This document shows positions 1 through 8,111 of a stretch of DNA of 36,717 bases, one piece after another. This DNA comes from CAXMPK01 sp964195405. Its GTDB lineage: Bacteria > Actinomycetota > Acidimicrobiia > Spongiisociales > ZC4RG35. The stretch's first letter is position 1. Each line of letters opens with the position of its first letter. A model generated the notes under the pieces. That model did no database searches and had not been told where the DNA came from. It worked only from the letters and a program-made list of their open reading frames with translations. The position numbers and the translations under genes were made by a program. The DNA lies in assembly GCA_964195405.1 (NCBI GenBank), contig CAXMPK010000257.1, forward strand, positions 1 to 36,717, in the 5' to 3' direction.

Positions 1-675
1 GCTTTCGAGCTGTTTCGCGACGACCGTGGACTCAGGGTCGCCATAATTAGCGGTGAAGGGGACCGATTCTTCTCGGCTGGGTGGGACCTCAAGGCAGCTG
101 CCCAAGGTGAAAACTACGAAGCCGACTACGGGGTGGGCGGCTTTGGAGGCTTCCCGGAACTTCCGGGTCTCAACAAACCAGTGATCGCCGCAGTCAACGG
201 CATGGCTATAGGTGGAGGGTTCGAATTGGTGCTCGCCTCAGATCTCGTTGTGGCAGCCTCCCACGCAGAGTTCTTCTTTGGCGAGCTTGCTGCAGGGGTC
301 ATACCCGATGCGGGAACGGTTCGGCTTCCGCGGATGATTCCGCCGATTGTGGCCAAGGAACTGATCTTGACAGGTCGACGACTCTCCGCCGAAGAAGCCC
401 GCGATCTCGGACTCGTCAACACGGTTGTCCCAGCGGATGAGCTGATGTCCGCCGCGCGGTCCTTTGCGGCCGAGATATGTAAGACGGCCCCGCTGGCGGT
501 GGCAGCGGTGCTGGAGGTAATCCGAGAGACATCCCATTTGGATGTCCATGAGGCTCTTATGGCGATGAGAAATGGGGAGATTGCCCAATACACGGCGATG
601 CTGAACAGTGAGGACGCCCAGGAAGGACCCATAGCGTTTACCGAGGGCCGAGAGCCACAGTGGAAGGGGCGCTGA
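1..675 (+). CDS. Enoyl-CoA hydratase/isomerase, CaiD-like (5' end outside window)
   Basis: The reading frame is open from the first base, so the N-terminus is missing; the visible 224 residues are most of a crotonase-fold protein. The oxyanion-hole segments are seen: FSAGWDLKAA near the start and NGMAIGGGFELVLASD about 40 residues later, where the Glu after GGGF matches a conserved crotonase position. The stretch TVRLPRMIPPIVAKELILTGRRLSAEEA and the C-terminal AFTEGREPQWKGR tail resemble carnitinyl/crotonobetainyl-CoA hydratases (CaiD) more than fatty-acid hydratases. From family knowledge such enzymes hydrate an enoyl-CoA in the cytoplasm. A role with carnitine-type substrates is inferred from the betaine/methylamine genes downstream. 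A generic enoyl-CoA hydratase is the alternative. Confidence 0.85.
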   Translation, partial: AFELFRDDRGLRVAIISGEGDRFFSAGWDLKAAAQGENYEADYGVGGFGGFPELPGLNKPVIAAVNGMAIGGGFELVLASDLVVAASHAEFFFGELAAGVIPDAGTVRLPRMIPPIVAKELILTGRRLSAEEARDLGLVNTVVPADELMSAARSFAAEICKTAPLAVAAVLEVIRETSHLDVHEALMAMRNGEIAQYTAMLNSEDAQEGPIAFTEGREPQWKGR

Positions 676-684
676 CACCTACTT

Positions 685-880
685 ATGCTTCGACATACGC
701 AACAGGTCACATTCACCAGGATGGATGAGGGAACAGCTGAGGACTATCAGCTCACAAAGTCGAAGAAGATGCGATGATCGCTGCCTTTCCCCACAGTGTC
801 CTGGGATGGCTAAAACAGATGGATGTTTCCTCGGCATATCAGCTGACTCGCTACGAGCATTCGCTACAAGCACGACGCGT
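685..880 (+). pseudogene. Decayed, truncated copy of the HD-domain gene
   Basis: Translation from the ATG gives QVTFTRMDEGTAEDYQL, almost the same as residues 3-19 of the intact HD-domain protein at 1941-2492. A one-base deletion near 760 then shifts the frame; the next frame reads MIAAFPHSVLGWLKQMDV and RYEHSLQA, matching residues 27-58 of the intact protein. Similarity ends just after the first metal-binding His, before the HD motif. It is therefore a frameshifted 5' fragment of a paralogue. It is too diverged from the intact copy to be a very recent duplication. It sits 9 bases after the CaiD-like gene. Confidence 0.8.
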
Positions 881-899
881 GCAGGGCCTCCCCCTCGGG

Positions 900-1105
900 C
901 TTCCAACCACCCGAGCCCTCGGCGTCGTCGGGACTGTCGACCGGGTCCGGGGCGTAGAAAGTTGGGTCGCTCCCGGCCAAACTTCGATCCGAACACGGCT
1001 CCCTTCTTAGCCAACAACTGATGTAGGGCGCTGCGGCAACGCCGTGCGCAGAGTCGGCCTCCTCATCCGGGAATCGAAGGGCGTAATAGCGGCACGTCTA
1101 TCGGG
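900..1105 (-). pseudogene. Fragment of a third dimethylglycine dehydrogenase-family gene
   Basis: Read on the minus strand, this stretch encodes RYYALRFPDEEADSAHGV and, after a frameshift, SALHQLLAKKGAVFGSKFGRERPNF; a further shift gives FYAPDPVD. These align with the centre of the intact dehydrogenase at 11919-14363 (YAMHWPHREYESARGIKKSP, then AVFGSMAGWERPNWYA), the junction between the FAD half and the folate-binding half. Both flanks are missing. It lies tail to tail with the HD-gene remnant, so 685-1105 is a patchwork of two unrelated gene fragments. Confidence 0.65.
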
Positions 1106-1268
1106 GTGATCGGGTCGGGTTCACCACCGATTCCGCCACTTTGGCTCAGAACAAACCGAGAGCCACTTGAACACGGCCGCCTGCGCTCCAGGCTCCTCAT
1201 CTATACTCAACAACCAGTCCCTCGATCGCAGGCGATCGGGGGAAAAGCGCCGACTGAGGAGTAGCAGC

Positions 1269-1559
1269 GTGCCGTTGTTGGACGTGTTTTGGGCCTTGCT
1301 CATGTTCTTTCTGTTCCTCGCGTGGATCAGCCTGATCTTCACGATATTCGGGGACATTTTCCGAAGCGAGATAGGTGGCTTTGCCAAAGCGATCTGGGTC
1401 CTGTTCCTGATCGTCCTCCCATTCCTTGGAGGTCTGATCTATCTCATAGTCCATGGCCATGACATGCAGAATCGGGTCAAGCATCGGAAGAACATGGGGA
1501 TTGGTGCAAGTCGCGGTTCCCTGTACACCGATTTGGGGGCACCGCCGCCGACTAATTGA
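1269..1559 (+). CDS. Small membrane protein with PLDc_N-like domain
   Basis: The protein has 96 residues. The start chosen is GTG at 1269 because GAGGAG lies 7 bases upstream and because family members begin with a PLLDVFW-type motif; a longer frame exists from 1167 but looks non-coding. Two hydrophobic segments are seen, about residues 5-25 (FWALLMFFLFLAWISLIFTIF) and 38-60 (AIWVLFLIVLPFLGGLIYLI), separated by GDIFRS. This is the PLDc_N (phospholipase D-nuclease N-terminal) membrane fold common in actinobacteria. Many relatives continue into a short SHOCT domain, which is absent here: after RVKHRKN the sequence diverges and stops. Function unknown. Confidence 0.7.
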   Translation: MPLLDVFWALLMFFLFLAWISLIFTIFGDIFRSEIGGFAKAIWVLFLIVLPFLGGLIYLIVHGHDMQNRVKHRKNMGIGASRGSLYTDLGAPPPTN

Positions 1560-1940
1560 GGCTGGCCGGGCGTCTCTCGCCGAGTAGGAACTCTCGACAG
1601 GTTTACAGAGAAGCAGAACTACGAGGCCGGTCCTCGCTGTAGTTGTCGAGGGACTCGTCGTAATGGTGGTAGTCGCTCCCATAGTCGAGGAATATCGCAG
1701 TGGTTATCTTGAGACCTGTCGGAGGTGTCAGCGTGCCGGCAGCAATCGACATGAATTCTGGATATCGAGTGGTCCGCCGGAACAAAGTAGAACCGCAGTT
1801 GCCCCAGAATCCGTATTCGGTGCCCTCGACCGGTGCCGTGGCGGCCGACGCACACGAAGGCGCCGATATCGGCCTGAACCACACAATGAGGCTGACCTAA
1901 GGAGACCAAGAGAACGCTCCCGATTCCGTAAGCTTTGCCT
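1560..1940. other. Intergenic stretch with no supported gene
   Basis: Short frames exist on both strands, but none shows a recognisable motif, a ribosome binding site or convincing composition. I see no strong hairpin followed by a T-run. The sequence could be more decayed coding DNA like that at 685-1105, but I cannot assign it. Confidence 0.4.
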
Positions 1941-2492
1941 ATGCAGCAAGTTACTTTCACCCGTATGGATGAGGGCACCCAGGAGGACTACCAACTGGCC
2001 AGGGTCGAGGAAACCGAAATGATCGCTGACTTCCCCGACAAGGTCCTTGGATGGCTCAAGGAAATGGACGTCCCGTCGGTCTATCTGATCTCCAGGTACG
2101 AGCACTCGCTTCAAGCGGCCACCAGAGCGCACCGTGCTGGTGAAGACGAAGAGATGGTGGTGGCCACGCTCTTACACGATGTCGGCGACGTGCTCGCCCC
2201 GGCAAACCACAGCGAAGTGGCAGCGGCGATGCTCCGACCCTACGTCTCAGATCGTGTGTATTGGATCATCAAACATCACGGCCTATTCCAGGGCTATTTC
2301 TACAACCATCATTTCGGGGAAGACCGGTATCTGCGAGACCAATACAAAGATCACAAGTGGTATCCCGATACGGTGAGATTCTGTGCGGAATATGACCAAG
2401 TCTCATTCGACCCTGCCTACGACTCCGAGGACCTCGAGTTCTTCGAGCCCATGGTGAGACGCCAACTGGCCGCCCCGACTTACACCCAGTGA
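1941..2492 (+). CDS. HD-domain protein, PhnZ/TmpB-like oxygenase candidate
   Basis: The protein has 183 residues; ATG 1941 is preferred over TTG 1935, with no clear ribosome binding site. HD-fold metal ligands are visible: H55 in RYEHSLQ, H79-D80 in LLHDVGD, H90 in APANH, H112/H113 in KHHGLFQGY, and D152 or D157 near EYDQVSFDP. The spacing resembles the mixed-valent di-iron HD oxygenases (PhnZ, TmpB, MIOX superfamily) rather than ppGpp hydrolases. PhnZ and TmpB, as I recall, read HDIGH; here the final residue is D83, so phosphonate chemistry cannot be assumed. TmpB makes glycine betaine from an N-trimethylated phosphonate, which would suit this neighbourhood, but substrate assignment is inference. 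A plain HD phosphohydrolase is the alternative. A broken paralogue lies at 685-880. Confidence 0.75.
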   Translation: MQQVTFTRMDEGTQEDYQLARVEETEMIADFPDKVLGWLKEMDVPSVYLISRYEHSLQAATRAHRAGEDEEMVVATLLHDVGDVLAPANHSEVAAAMLRPYVSDRVYWIIKHHGLFQGYFYNHHFGEDRYLRDQYKDHKWYPDTVRFCAEYDQVSFDPAYDSEDLEFFEPMVRRQLAAPTYTQ

Positions 2493-2533
2493 ACCACACG
2501 ACCCATGGCATAGCTCAGCCTCGAATTCGGTGA

Positions 2534-3742
2534 ATGCCCATGGACAATCGACGCATTTCTCCCATCTCAGCAGCTCTGGTGTTCGGTATGGGCACGTTGG
2601 TTTCACATGGATTCGGTCTCTCCTTGGTTCCCGCGATGCTGCCACGCATCGAAGAAGATTTTCAGAGCGGATACGGTGCCCTCGGGGTTGCGGTAGCGAC
2701 CGGCCTGATCGCATACGCACTTGGCTCGGTCCTGGCATCCCCGATCATGAGACTTGTCCCGACACGCGGCTTACTGGTCGGGACCTTCGCTGTCACTGGA
2801 GTGGGGTTCTTAGTGACTGCGTTTGCGTCGTCACCGACCTACATCGCGGTGGCCGTCGTACTCCTGGGGCTCTCGGCGCCTGTGAGTTGGACGGCGACTA
2901 TGCACGTTGCCAGGGAGACAGTTTCATCTGATTCGCTGTCGACAGTCAGTGCCGGCGCTTCCGGAGGAGCCTCGGTTGGTGTCATTCTCAACGGGGTACT
3001 CGTTCAGACATCCGGCTCCATTCACGCCTGGCGAGCCTCGTTCTTCGTCGCTGCAATTGTGGCGGTTGCCGTGATAGTCATCGCACTCGCGGTGCTTCGA
3101 CAACCAGTACCCAAGCCAGACTCCTCGGGGATAGCGCTGATTGGGGTTTTCAGGAGAGTCCTCGCTGATCCATCCGGACGGATGATTGTGGCGACCAGTG
3201 CTATTTCGGGTATCACACTTTTTACACTTGCCACGTTTCTGACAGCGACAGCAATCGATGAGATAGGTGTGTCGGACACCGCTGCAGCTCTGTTGCTCGG
3301 GATCGCCGGAATGGTCGGCTTGGGATCAGCATTGGGTTTCGGCAGAGTCGGCGATCGGCGAACTCCCACTTTTGCCATCACAGTTGCAATGGCTCTGTAC
3401 GCGGCCACCCTCGCAATCTTGGGAGCGGGATGGTCTTACTCGGTCCTCGTCGTAGCAGTCATCGGATACGGCATCCTCAACGGCCCGGTGTGGGGTTTGA
3501 TGGGGGCGGCAGCCAACCGGCGCTTTACCGCCGAGCTAGCGGTCGGCGCCGTTTCCCTCGGTTTGGTTGCATCCGCCTTAGCGGGGGCGATCGGCAACTC
3601 GGTTAGCGGAATGTGGCTCGAAGCCACCGGATCGATGCGTGGTCCGGTTCTGATGCTGGCCTTGATGGCCTCCGCCTTCACGCTGTACCTCATTCGGGAG
3701 ACCCGCCGCGCTCAAAATGTGAAAGTTGAAACCAGGGTTTAG
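2534..3742 (+). CDS. Major facilitator superfamily transporter
   Basis: The 402-residue protein is almost entirely hydrophobic, with about 12 membrane segments in two halves, the usual MFS size and layout. A polar loop near residues 195-215 separates the halves. Segments such as GVAVATGLIAYALGSVLASP and the GFGRVGDRR loop after TM8 fit MFS. The start could be ATG 2534 or ATG 2540; neither has a clear ribosome binding site. It follows the HD-domain gene by 41 bases on the same strand, so the two may be co-transcribed. The substrate is unknown; import or export of a methylated amine or its product is a guess from context. Its 3' end overlaps the choline-dehydrogenase remnant on the other strand by four bases. 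Confidence 0.85.
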   Translation: MPMDNRRISPISAALVFGMGTLVSHGFGLSLVPAMLPRIEEDFQSGYGALGVAVATGLIAYALGSVLASPIMRLVPTRGLLVGTFAVTGVGFLVTAFASSPTYIAVAVVLLGLSAPVSWTATMHVARETVSSDSLSTVSAGASGGASVGVILNGVLVQTSGSIHAWRASFFVAAIVAVAVIVIALAVLRQPVPKPDSSGIALIGVFRRVLADPSGRMIVATSAISGITLFTLATFLTATAIDEIGVSDTAAALLLGIAGMVGLGSALGFGRVGDRRTPTFAITVAMALYAATLAILGAGWSYSVLVVAVIGYGILNGPVWGLMGAAANRRFTAELAVGAVSLGLVASALAGAIGNSVSGMWLEATGSMRGPVLMLALMASAFTLYLIRETRRAQNVKVETRV

Positions 3743-4040
3743 GAGCGGTACCAATCGACGTGCTCGGGTGGGAGCGGAGTGTTCCCCAGAATCAGGTCGG
3801 CGGCTTTCTCGGCAATCATCATCACCGGCGCGTAGATGTTGCCATTCGTGATGCTGGGCATCACCGAGGCGTCCACGACACTGAGGCCCTCCGTCCCATG
3901 AACCCTCATCGATTCAGGATCGACAACTGACATCTCGTCGATTCCCCCCGGGCGGTACATGATGGGTGGAGGGCGGTTTCTCCCTCGCGGGCAACCCAAT
4001 CGAGAATTGTCGCGCTTTCACAGCCATGTAACCACCGTCA
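3739..4040 (-). pseudogene. C-terminal remnant of a choline dehydrogenase-like GMC oxidoreductase
   Basis: The minus strand reads GIDEMSVVDPESMRVHG and GLSVVDASVMPSITNGN, followed by MIAEKAADLILG. This is the classic C-terminal catalytic region of BetA-type GMC flavoenzymes. Just upstream, in another frame, ILDWVAREGETALHPSCT is readable; it should precede GIDEM directly, so a frameshift interrupts the catalytic loop after HPSCT at the G-run near 3950. The roughly 450 N-terminal residues, including the FAD-binding domain, are absent: the ABC ATPase gene ends only about 10 bases upstream. It is therefore a dead tail of a choline/betaine-pathway gene. Its product would have supplied betaine aldehyde or glycine betaine. 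Confidence 0.8.
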
Positions 4041-4050
4041 ATTTGAGGGA

Positions 4051-6117
4051 TCAGGCTTCGTCCGACATGGCTGCCTTGTCCGCAGCCTGAGCTGCCTTCA
4101 GCTCGTCGGGCGGAATATGGCATGCCATGGAATGGCCGGGCCCAATCTCGACTATTTGAGGTTCGGTTACGTCGCACGTACCGGGTATGAATCGATGACA
4201 CCGGGGGTGAAAAACACAACCAGACGGCGGGTTTTTTGGACTCGGAATCTCGCCCGACAGAGGTATCCGATTCGTCGACGCGCCATCGACACTGGGCACC
4301 GCAGAAAGCAACGCCTCTGTGTAAGGGTGATTTGGGCCATCGAACATCGTGTCGGTGTCAGCCAATTCCATGATGCGGCCGAGGTACATCACCGCAATGC
4401 GATCGGCGAGGTAACGCACGACACCGATGTCGTGGGTGATGAACAGGTAGCTCGTCCGCTCGTCGTTCTGGAGCTGGGCCAGGAGGTTCAGGATCGCCGC
4501 TTGTACTGAAACGTCGAGAGCACTGGTGGGCTCGTCGCACACAACGATTCGGGGGTCCCCGGCGAAGGAGCGGGCAATCGCGACCCGCTGTTTGAGACCA
4601 CCGGAGAGCTGACGGGGGCGCATGTCGAGATGACGGGGCGACAACCTCATTGCATGTGCAAGATCCTCTACCCGTTTGTCGGCCTCGGCACCCTCGATAT
4701 CGGTGAGCTTGGTGACGCTGCGCCGGAGTATGCGACGCACACTCCACATCCGGTTGAGTGCCGAATCCGGATTCTGGAACACCATCTGCATCGCACGCAC
4801 CGCCTCATCGCGGCGGTCGGCGACGGTTGGCTTCATGGCCTTGCCATCGAGGGTGATCTCGCCTCCCTCGTCGAGGGCGTTTACCCCAATAAGGGTCTTG
4901 GCCAAAGTGCTCTTACCCGACCCTGACTCGCCGACGAGACCGAGGGTCTCCCCCTCGGAGAAGCCCAGGTCCACGCTCACCAGGGCAGGGATGTCCTCGC
5001 CCCGCTGACGGAATGTCGTCGATACACCGGCTAGCTCGATGATCGTCTCATCACCGACTCGACTCTCTATGGAGTGTTCCGGTGGTTTGGGGATATCAGC
5101 GATACGGTCGCTGTGGTGACAGCGGGCTAAGTGCCCGCCTCCGACGTCGACCATCGGAGGCACCTCGGTGCGACAGATGTCGTCCGCCAATACGCATCGG
5201 TCGACGTAGACGCAGGTGGGAAGCTCATCTCCGATCTGGGGAAGGTTGCCGGGAATGGTGAAAAGGGCCCGATCGGTCTTGCGGAGACCCTTGCGGGGGA
5301 TGCTGTTGAGTAACCCGACGGTGTACGGGTGGTTGGGGTTGTCGAAGACTTCAAGAGCGTTCCCTTCTTCGACGACCTTCCCCGCATACATGACACCAAC
5401 GCGGTCACACATAGTGCGGATCACACCGAGGTTGTGGGCAATGAGAAGTATCGCAGCACCGATATCGGCCCGAAGCCCGCGGACGAGGTCGAGTACTTCG
5501 GCCTCCACAGTGGCATCGAGGCCCGTGGTTGGCTCATCGAGCACTAAAAGCTCCGGGTCCGAAGCCAGAGCCATAGCGATCACAACTCGTTGCAGCATGC
5601 CGCCTGAGAGCTGATAAGGGAATCGGTCGAGCACACTGCCGGGATCGCCGATGTGTACTTTCACAAGTGCTTCCCGCGCCTCGTCCTCGGCTGTCTTCTT
5701 GTCATGGCCCAAGACGGTGAAGCACTCGGTTACCTGTCGGCCGATACGCAACGACGGATTCATCGCCGCCACCGGGTCCTGATAGACCATCGAAGCATGT
5801 TGAGATCGCATGCCGCGGAGCTCACGTTCCGACATTGCAGTTACATCTTCGCCGGTAATGTGAACGCTGCCTCCGGTGATACGACCGTTCGATGGCAGAT
5901 AGCGCATGGCGGCATAGGCGGTTGTGCTCTTGCCGCATCCCGACTCACCAACCAGGCCATACGCCTCGCCGGCACCGACCGTGAACGTAGCGCCGCGGAG
6001 TACTTCCCGGGGTATGCCGCGAACCATATAGGCGAGCCTGAGGTCCTCGACCACAAGTGCGTCCGGAGCTGTCGATTCACCGCCATTGTTCTGAGTCCGC
6101 GTTGCGATGTCGCTCAT
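4051..6117 (-). CDS. Fused dipeptide/oligopeptide-type ABC transporter ATPase (DppD-DppF type)
   Basis: The 688-residue protein carries two complete ATPase domains in tandem. The first has Walker A GESGCGKST (residues 57-65), signature LSGGMLQR and Walker B LLVLDEPTTGLD; the second has Walker A GESGSGKST, signature LSGGLKQR and Walker B IVVCDEPTSALD. Each is followed by the oligopeptide-transporter C-terminal extension with a Cys cluster (CVYVDRC, CVFHPRCHRFIPGTC). In many bacteria these are two separate genes. The product powers uptake through the two permeases encoded just upstream; its start overlaps the end of the DppC-type gene by four bases, indicating translational coupling. Transporters of this family also carry substrates other than peptides. 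The adjacent betaine genes suggest a quaternary amine or conjugate, but that is inference. Confidence 0.93.
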   Translation of the reverse strand: MSDIATRTQNNGGESTAPDALVVEDLRLAYMVRGIPREVLRGATFTVGAGEAYGLVGESGCGKSTTAYAAMRYLPSNGRITGGSVHITGEDVTAMSERELRGMRSQHASMVYQDPVAAMNPSLRIGRQVTECFTVLGHDKKTAEDEAREALVKVHIGDPGSVLDRFPYQLSGGMLQRVVIAMALASDPELLVLDEPTTGLDATVEAEVLDLVRGLRADIGAAILLIAHNLGVIRTMCDRVGVMYAGKVVEEGNALEVFDNPNHPYTVGLLNSIPRKGLRKTDRALFTIPGNLPQIGDELPTCVYVDRCVLADDICRTEVPPMVDVGGGHLARCHHSDRIADIPKPPEHSIESRVGDETIIELAGVSTTFRQRGEDIPALVSVDLGFSEGETLGLVGESGSGKSTLAKTLIGVNALDEGGEITLDGKAMKPTVADRRDEAVRAMQMVFQNPDSALNRMWSVRRILRRSVTKLTDIEGAEADKRVEDLAHAMRLSPRHLDMRPRQLSGGLKQRVAIARSFAGDPRIVVCDEPTSALDVSVQAAILNLLAQLQNDERTSYLFITHDIGVVRYLADRIAVMYLGRIMELADTDTMFDGPNHPYTEALLSAVPSVDGASTNRIPLSGEIPSPKNPPSGCVFHPRCHRFIPGTCDVTEPQIVEIGPGHSMACHIPPDELKAAQAADKAAMSDEA

Positions 6118-7052
6118 GCCTTGTTCACCCTATCGATAGTGTCCGCCACAAGATTGACCGCTATGACCAGTGCGGCAATGGCGAGCGCCGGAAAGATGGT
6201 GGGCCACCACTGGTTCGACTGAATAAGCACGAAGGTTTGGTTGATGTCTACACCCCAGTCGGGAGTGGTAACGTCGCCGGACGCTATGCCCAAAAAGGCA
6301 AGTGTTGCCACGGTGAAAATGGCGTAGCCGAGCCGCACAGTCAGCTCCACCACAACGGTCCCGGTGATGTTGGGGTAGATCTCCCGTGTCATAATGAAGA
6401 AGCTGCCTTCACCTCTGAGTCGAGCTGATGTCACATAGTCGAGTTGGGCTTCGGCGATCACCGATGAACGAATCGTTCTGGTGACCACAGGTGTGAACAA
6501 CACCGCTATCACTGCGATGATCACGCCGCGGGAAGTGCCCAGAGTGGTAGCAGCCAGCAGGGCCAGCAGGATGACGGGGATGGAAAGAAACCCTTCGATG
6601 ACCCGACTGATGATGTCGTCGACCAAACCGCGATAGAAGCCTGTGATCAAACCGAGCAGTGTGCCCATTATGACGGCGAGGATCGCCGCCGCCGGGGCGG
6701 TGAGGAGCACGCTCCTCGCGCCCCATATGGTGCGGGAGTACACGTCTCGACCGATTTGATCGGTGCCAAACCAGGCGTCGCTACTGGGCGGCAAGCGGGC
6801 ACCGAGGATGCTGCCGTCATCGAGGCGCACCGGATCGAGCGGATCGTATCGGGCGAGAACGTCGGGGAACAGTCCGCAAAAGATCCAAAAAGCGACAATA
6901 AGGAGGCCGATGACGAAAGCGGGGCTCCGATAGAGGAGCCTCAGCCGTTCCCTACGGGCTTTTTTGCGTTCGGCGGCCCGGTCGATTTCTGGTTCACCGG
7001 CTGCTGGCACGAGGTCGGTCGCCGGCCCGCCGTTTCCGTTGTCGTCGCTCAT
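6114..7052 (-). CDS. ABC transporter permease, DppC type
   Basis: The 312-residue inner-membrane permease has a polar N-terminus (about residues 1-40), a first membrane helix near FVIGLLIVAFWIFCGLF, and the periplasmic loop FGTDQIGRDVYSRTIWGARSVL that is typical of DppC/OppC. The cytoplasmic EAA-like loop that contacts the ATPase is seen around DYVTSARLRGEGSFFIMTREIYPNI, followed by further helices. It is 10 bases downstream of the DppB-type gene and overlaps the ATPase gene, so all are one minus-strand operon. It forms a heterodimer with the DppB-type subunit. Confidence 0.93.
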   Translation of the reverse strand: MSDDNGNGGPATDLVPAAGEPEIDRAAERKKARRERLRLLYRSPAFVIGLLIVAFWIFCGLFPDVLARYDPLDPVRLDDGSILGARLPPSSDAWFGTDQIGRDVYSRTIWGARSVLLTAPAAAILAVIMGTLLGLITGFYRGLVDDIISRVIEGFLSIPVILLALLAATTLGTSRGVIIAVIAVLFTPVVTRTIRSSVIAEAQLDYVTSARLRGEGSFFIMTREIYPNITGTVVVELTVRLGYAIFTVATLAFLGIASGDVTTPDWGVDINQTFVLIQSNQWWPTIFPALAIAALVIAVNLVADTIDRVNKA

Positions 7053-7062
7053 GTCAAGCTCT

Positions 7063-8016
7063 TCATTCCTTGATATCGAGTCGGGCCCGGGGGTTCATCC
7101 AGGCAATGGTGATGTCGGCTGCCAGCGTTGCGATCATGAAAATGATGGCGACCGTGATTATGCCCGCTTGAAGGACTGCCAGATCCTGTTTCTGAGCAGC
7201 ACGCAGGATCAGATTTCCCAAACCCTTGTAGTTGAAGAGGACCTCGAGGGCGACCAGGCCGCCGAAGAGATAGCCGACCTGGGTACCGATAACGGCCACG
7301 GTTGGCTGAAGAGAGTTGCGCAGAACGTGCCTGCTGATGACCTGGCGACTACTGAGTCCCTTCATGTACGCCGTGCGGGTGTAGTCGGCCTCTACGGCTT
7401 CGATCGTGCCCGCTCGGGTAACTCGCGCGATGTAGCCGAAATAGACGAACAGGATCGCTAGCGCCGGGAGCACCAGGTAGTAGAGCTTTTCCGCCAAACC
7501 TGCCCCGTCGGGTGGGTCGGCAATGGCCGGGAACCAACCGAGTTGGATGCCGATGAAATACTGCAACATTATTCCGGAGACGAACTCAGGAATCGCCGCA
7601 CTGGATACTCCAACGGTGACAATTGATCGGTCTATGAAGGTGTCTTTATGGCGCGCGGCGTAGACCCCAGCGGCGATGCTGATGGGAATTGTCATTGCAA
7701 GAGCGAAGGCAACGAGCAGGGCCGAGCGACCCAACGCCGGAATGATCAAACCGCGTACCGGTGTGTCTAACTCGTAGGAATCACCAAAGTCGAAGGTGGC
7801 TGTGTCCACCAGCAGTCTCCCAAACTGCGTGAGCATGGGGTCGTCAGACCCGATACGGTCCCGAATCAGCAGATAGGTCTCTTCGGACGCAAACGGCCCG
7901 GCGATCGTACGAGCCGGATCGCTGGGGAACACACCAGTGAGCAGGAACACGATGACGATCAAAACGAACAGTGTCACCAGCGACAACGCCACCCGCCTGA
8001 GAATGAATCGTCCCAT
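7063..8016 (-). CDS. ABC transporter permease, DppB type
   Basis: The 317-residue protein begins MGRFILRRVALSLVTLF, the standard N-terminal helix of DppB/OppB permeases, and has about six membrane segments. The EAA-like loop TRTAYMKGLSSRQVISRHVLRNSL is present near residue 215. It follows the binding-protein gene across a 95-base gap that contains a strong hairpin, and precedes the DppC-type gene. Together with the DppC-type subunit it forms the membrane channel of the importer. Confidence 0.93.
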   Translation of the reverse strand: MGRFILRRVALSLVTLFVLIVIVFLLTGVFPSDPARTIAGPFASEETYLLIRDRIGSDDPMLTQFGRLLVDTATFDFGDSYELDTPVRGLIIPALGRSALLVAFALAMTIPISIAAGVYAARHKDTFIDRSIVTVGVSSAAIPEFVSGIMLQYFIGIQLGWFPAIADPPDGAGLAEKLYYLVLPALAILFVYFGYIARVTRAGTIEAVEADYTRTAYMKGLSSRQVISRHVLRNSLQPTVAVIGTQVGYLFGGLVALEVLFNYKGLGNLILRAAQKQDLAVLQAGIITVAIIFMIATLAADITIAWMNPRARLDIKE

Positions 8017-8058
8017 CTATCCGAGCAGCCTAGAAATGCTCTTCAACCCTTCTTGCAA

Positions 8059-8098
8059 ATCGCGATGGGGACCGGGCCGTCCGGATCCCCATGGCGAT
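8059..8098 (-). promoter_or_regulatory. Strong hairpin between binding-protein and permease genes
   Basis: ATCGC and ATGGGGA (8059-8071, one base apart) pair with TCCCCAT and GCGAT (8086-8098). CCGG arms (72-75 and 81-84) extend the stem around a five-base loop. There is no clear T-run after it on the minus strand. Such stems in the gap after a solute-binding-protein gene often stabilise the upstream message or partly stop transcription, giving more binding protein than permease. Its role here is inferred from position. Confidence 0.65.
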
Positions 8099-8111
8099 GA
8101 CTTGATCCGAC

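Noticed and set aside
685..1105. Open frames 679-1017 (minus) and 774-1010 (plus) as intact small genes
   Set aside because: Each contains only a piece of a recognisable larger protein joined to out-of-frame sequence, so they are pseudogene fragments.
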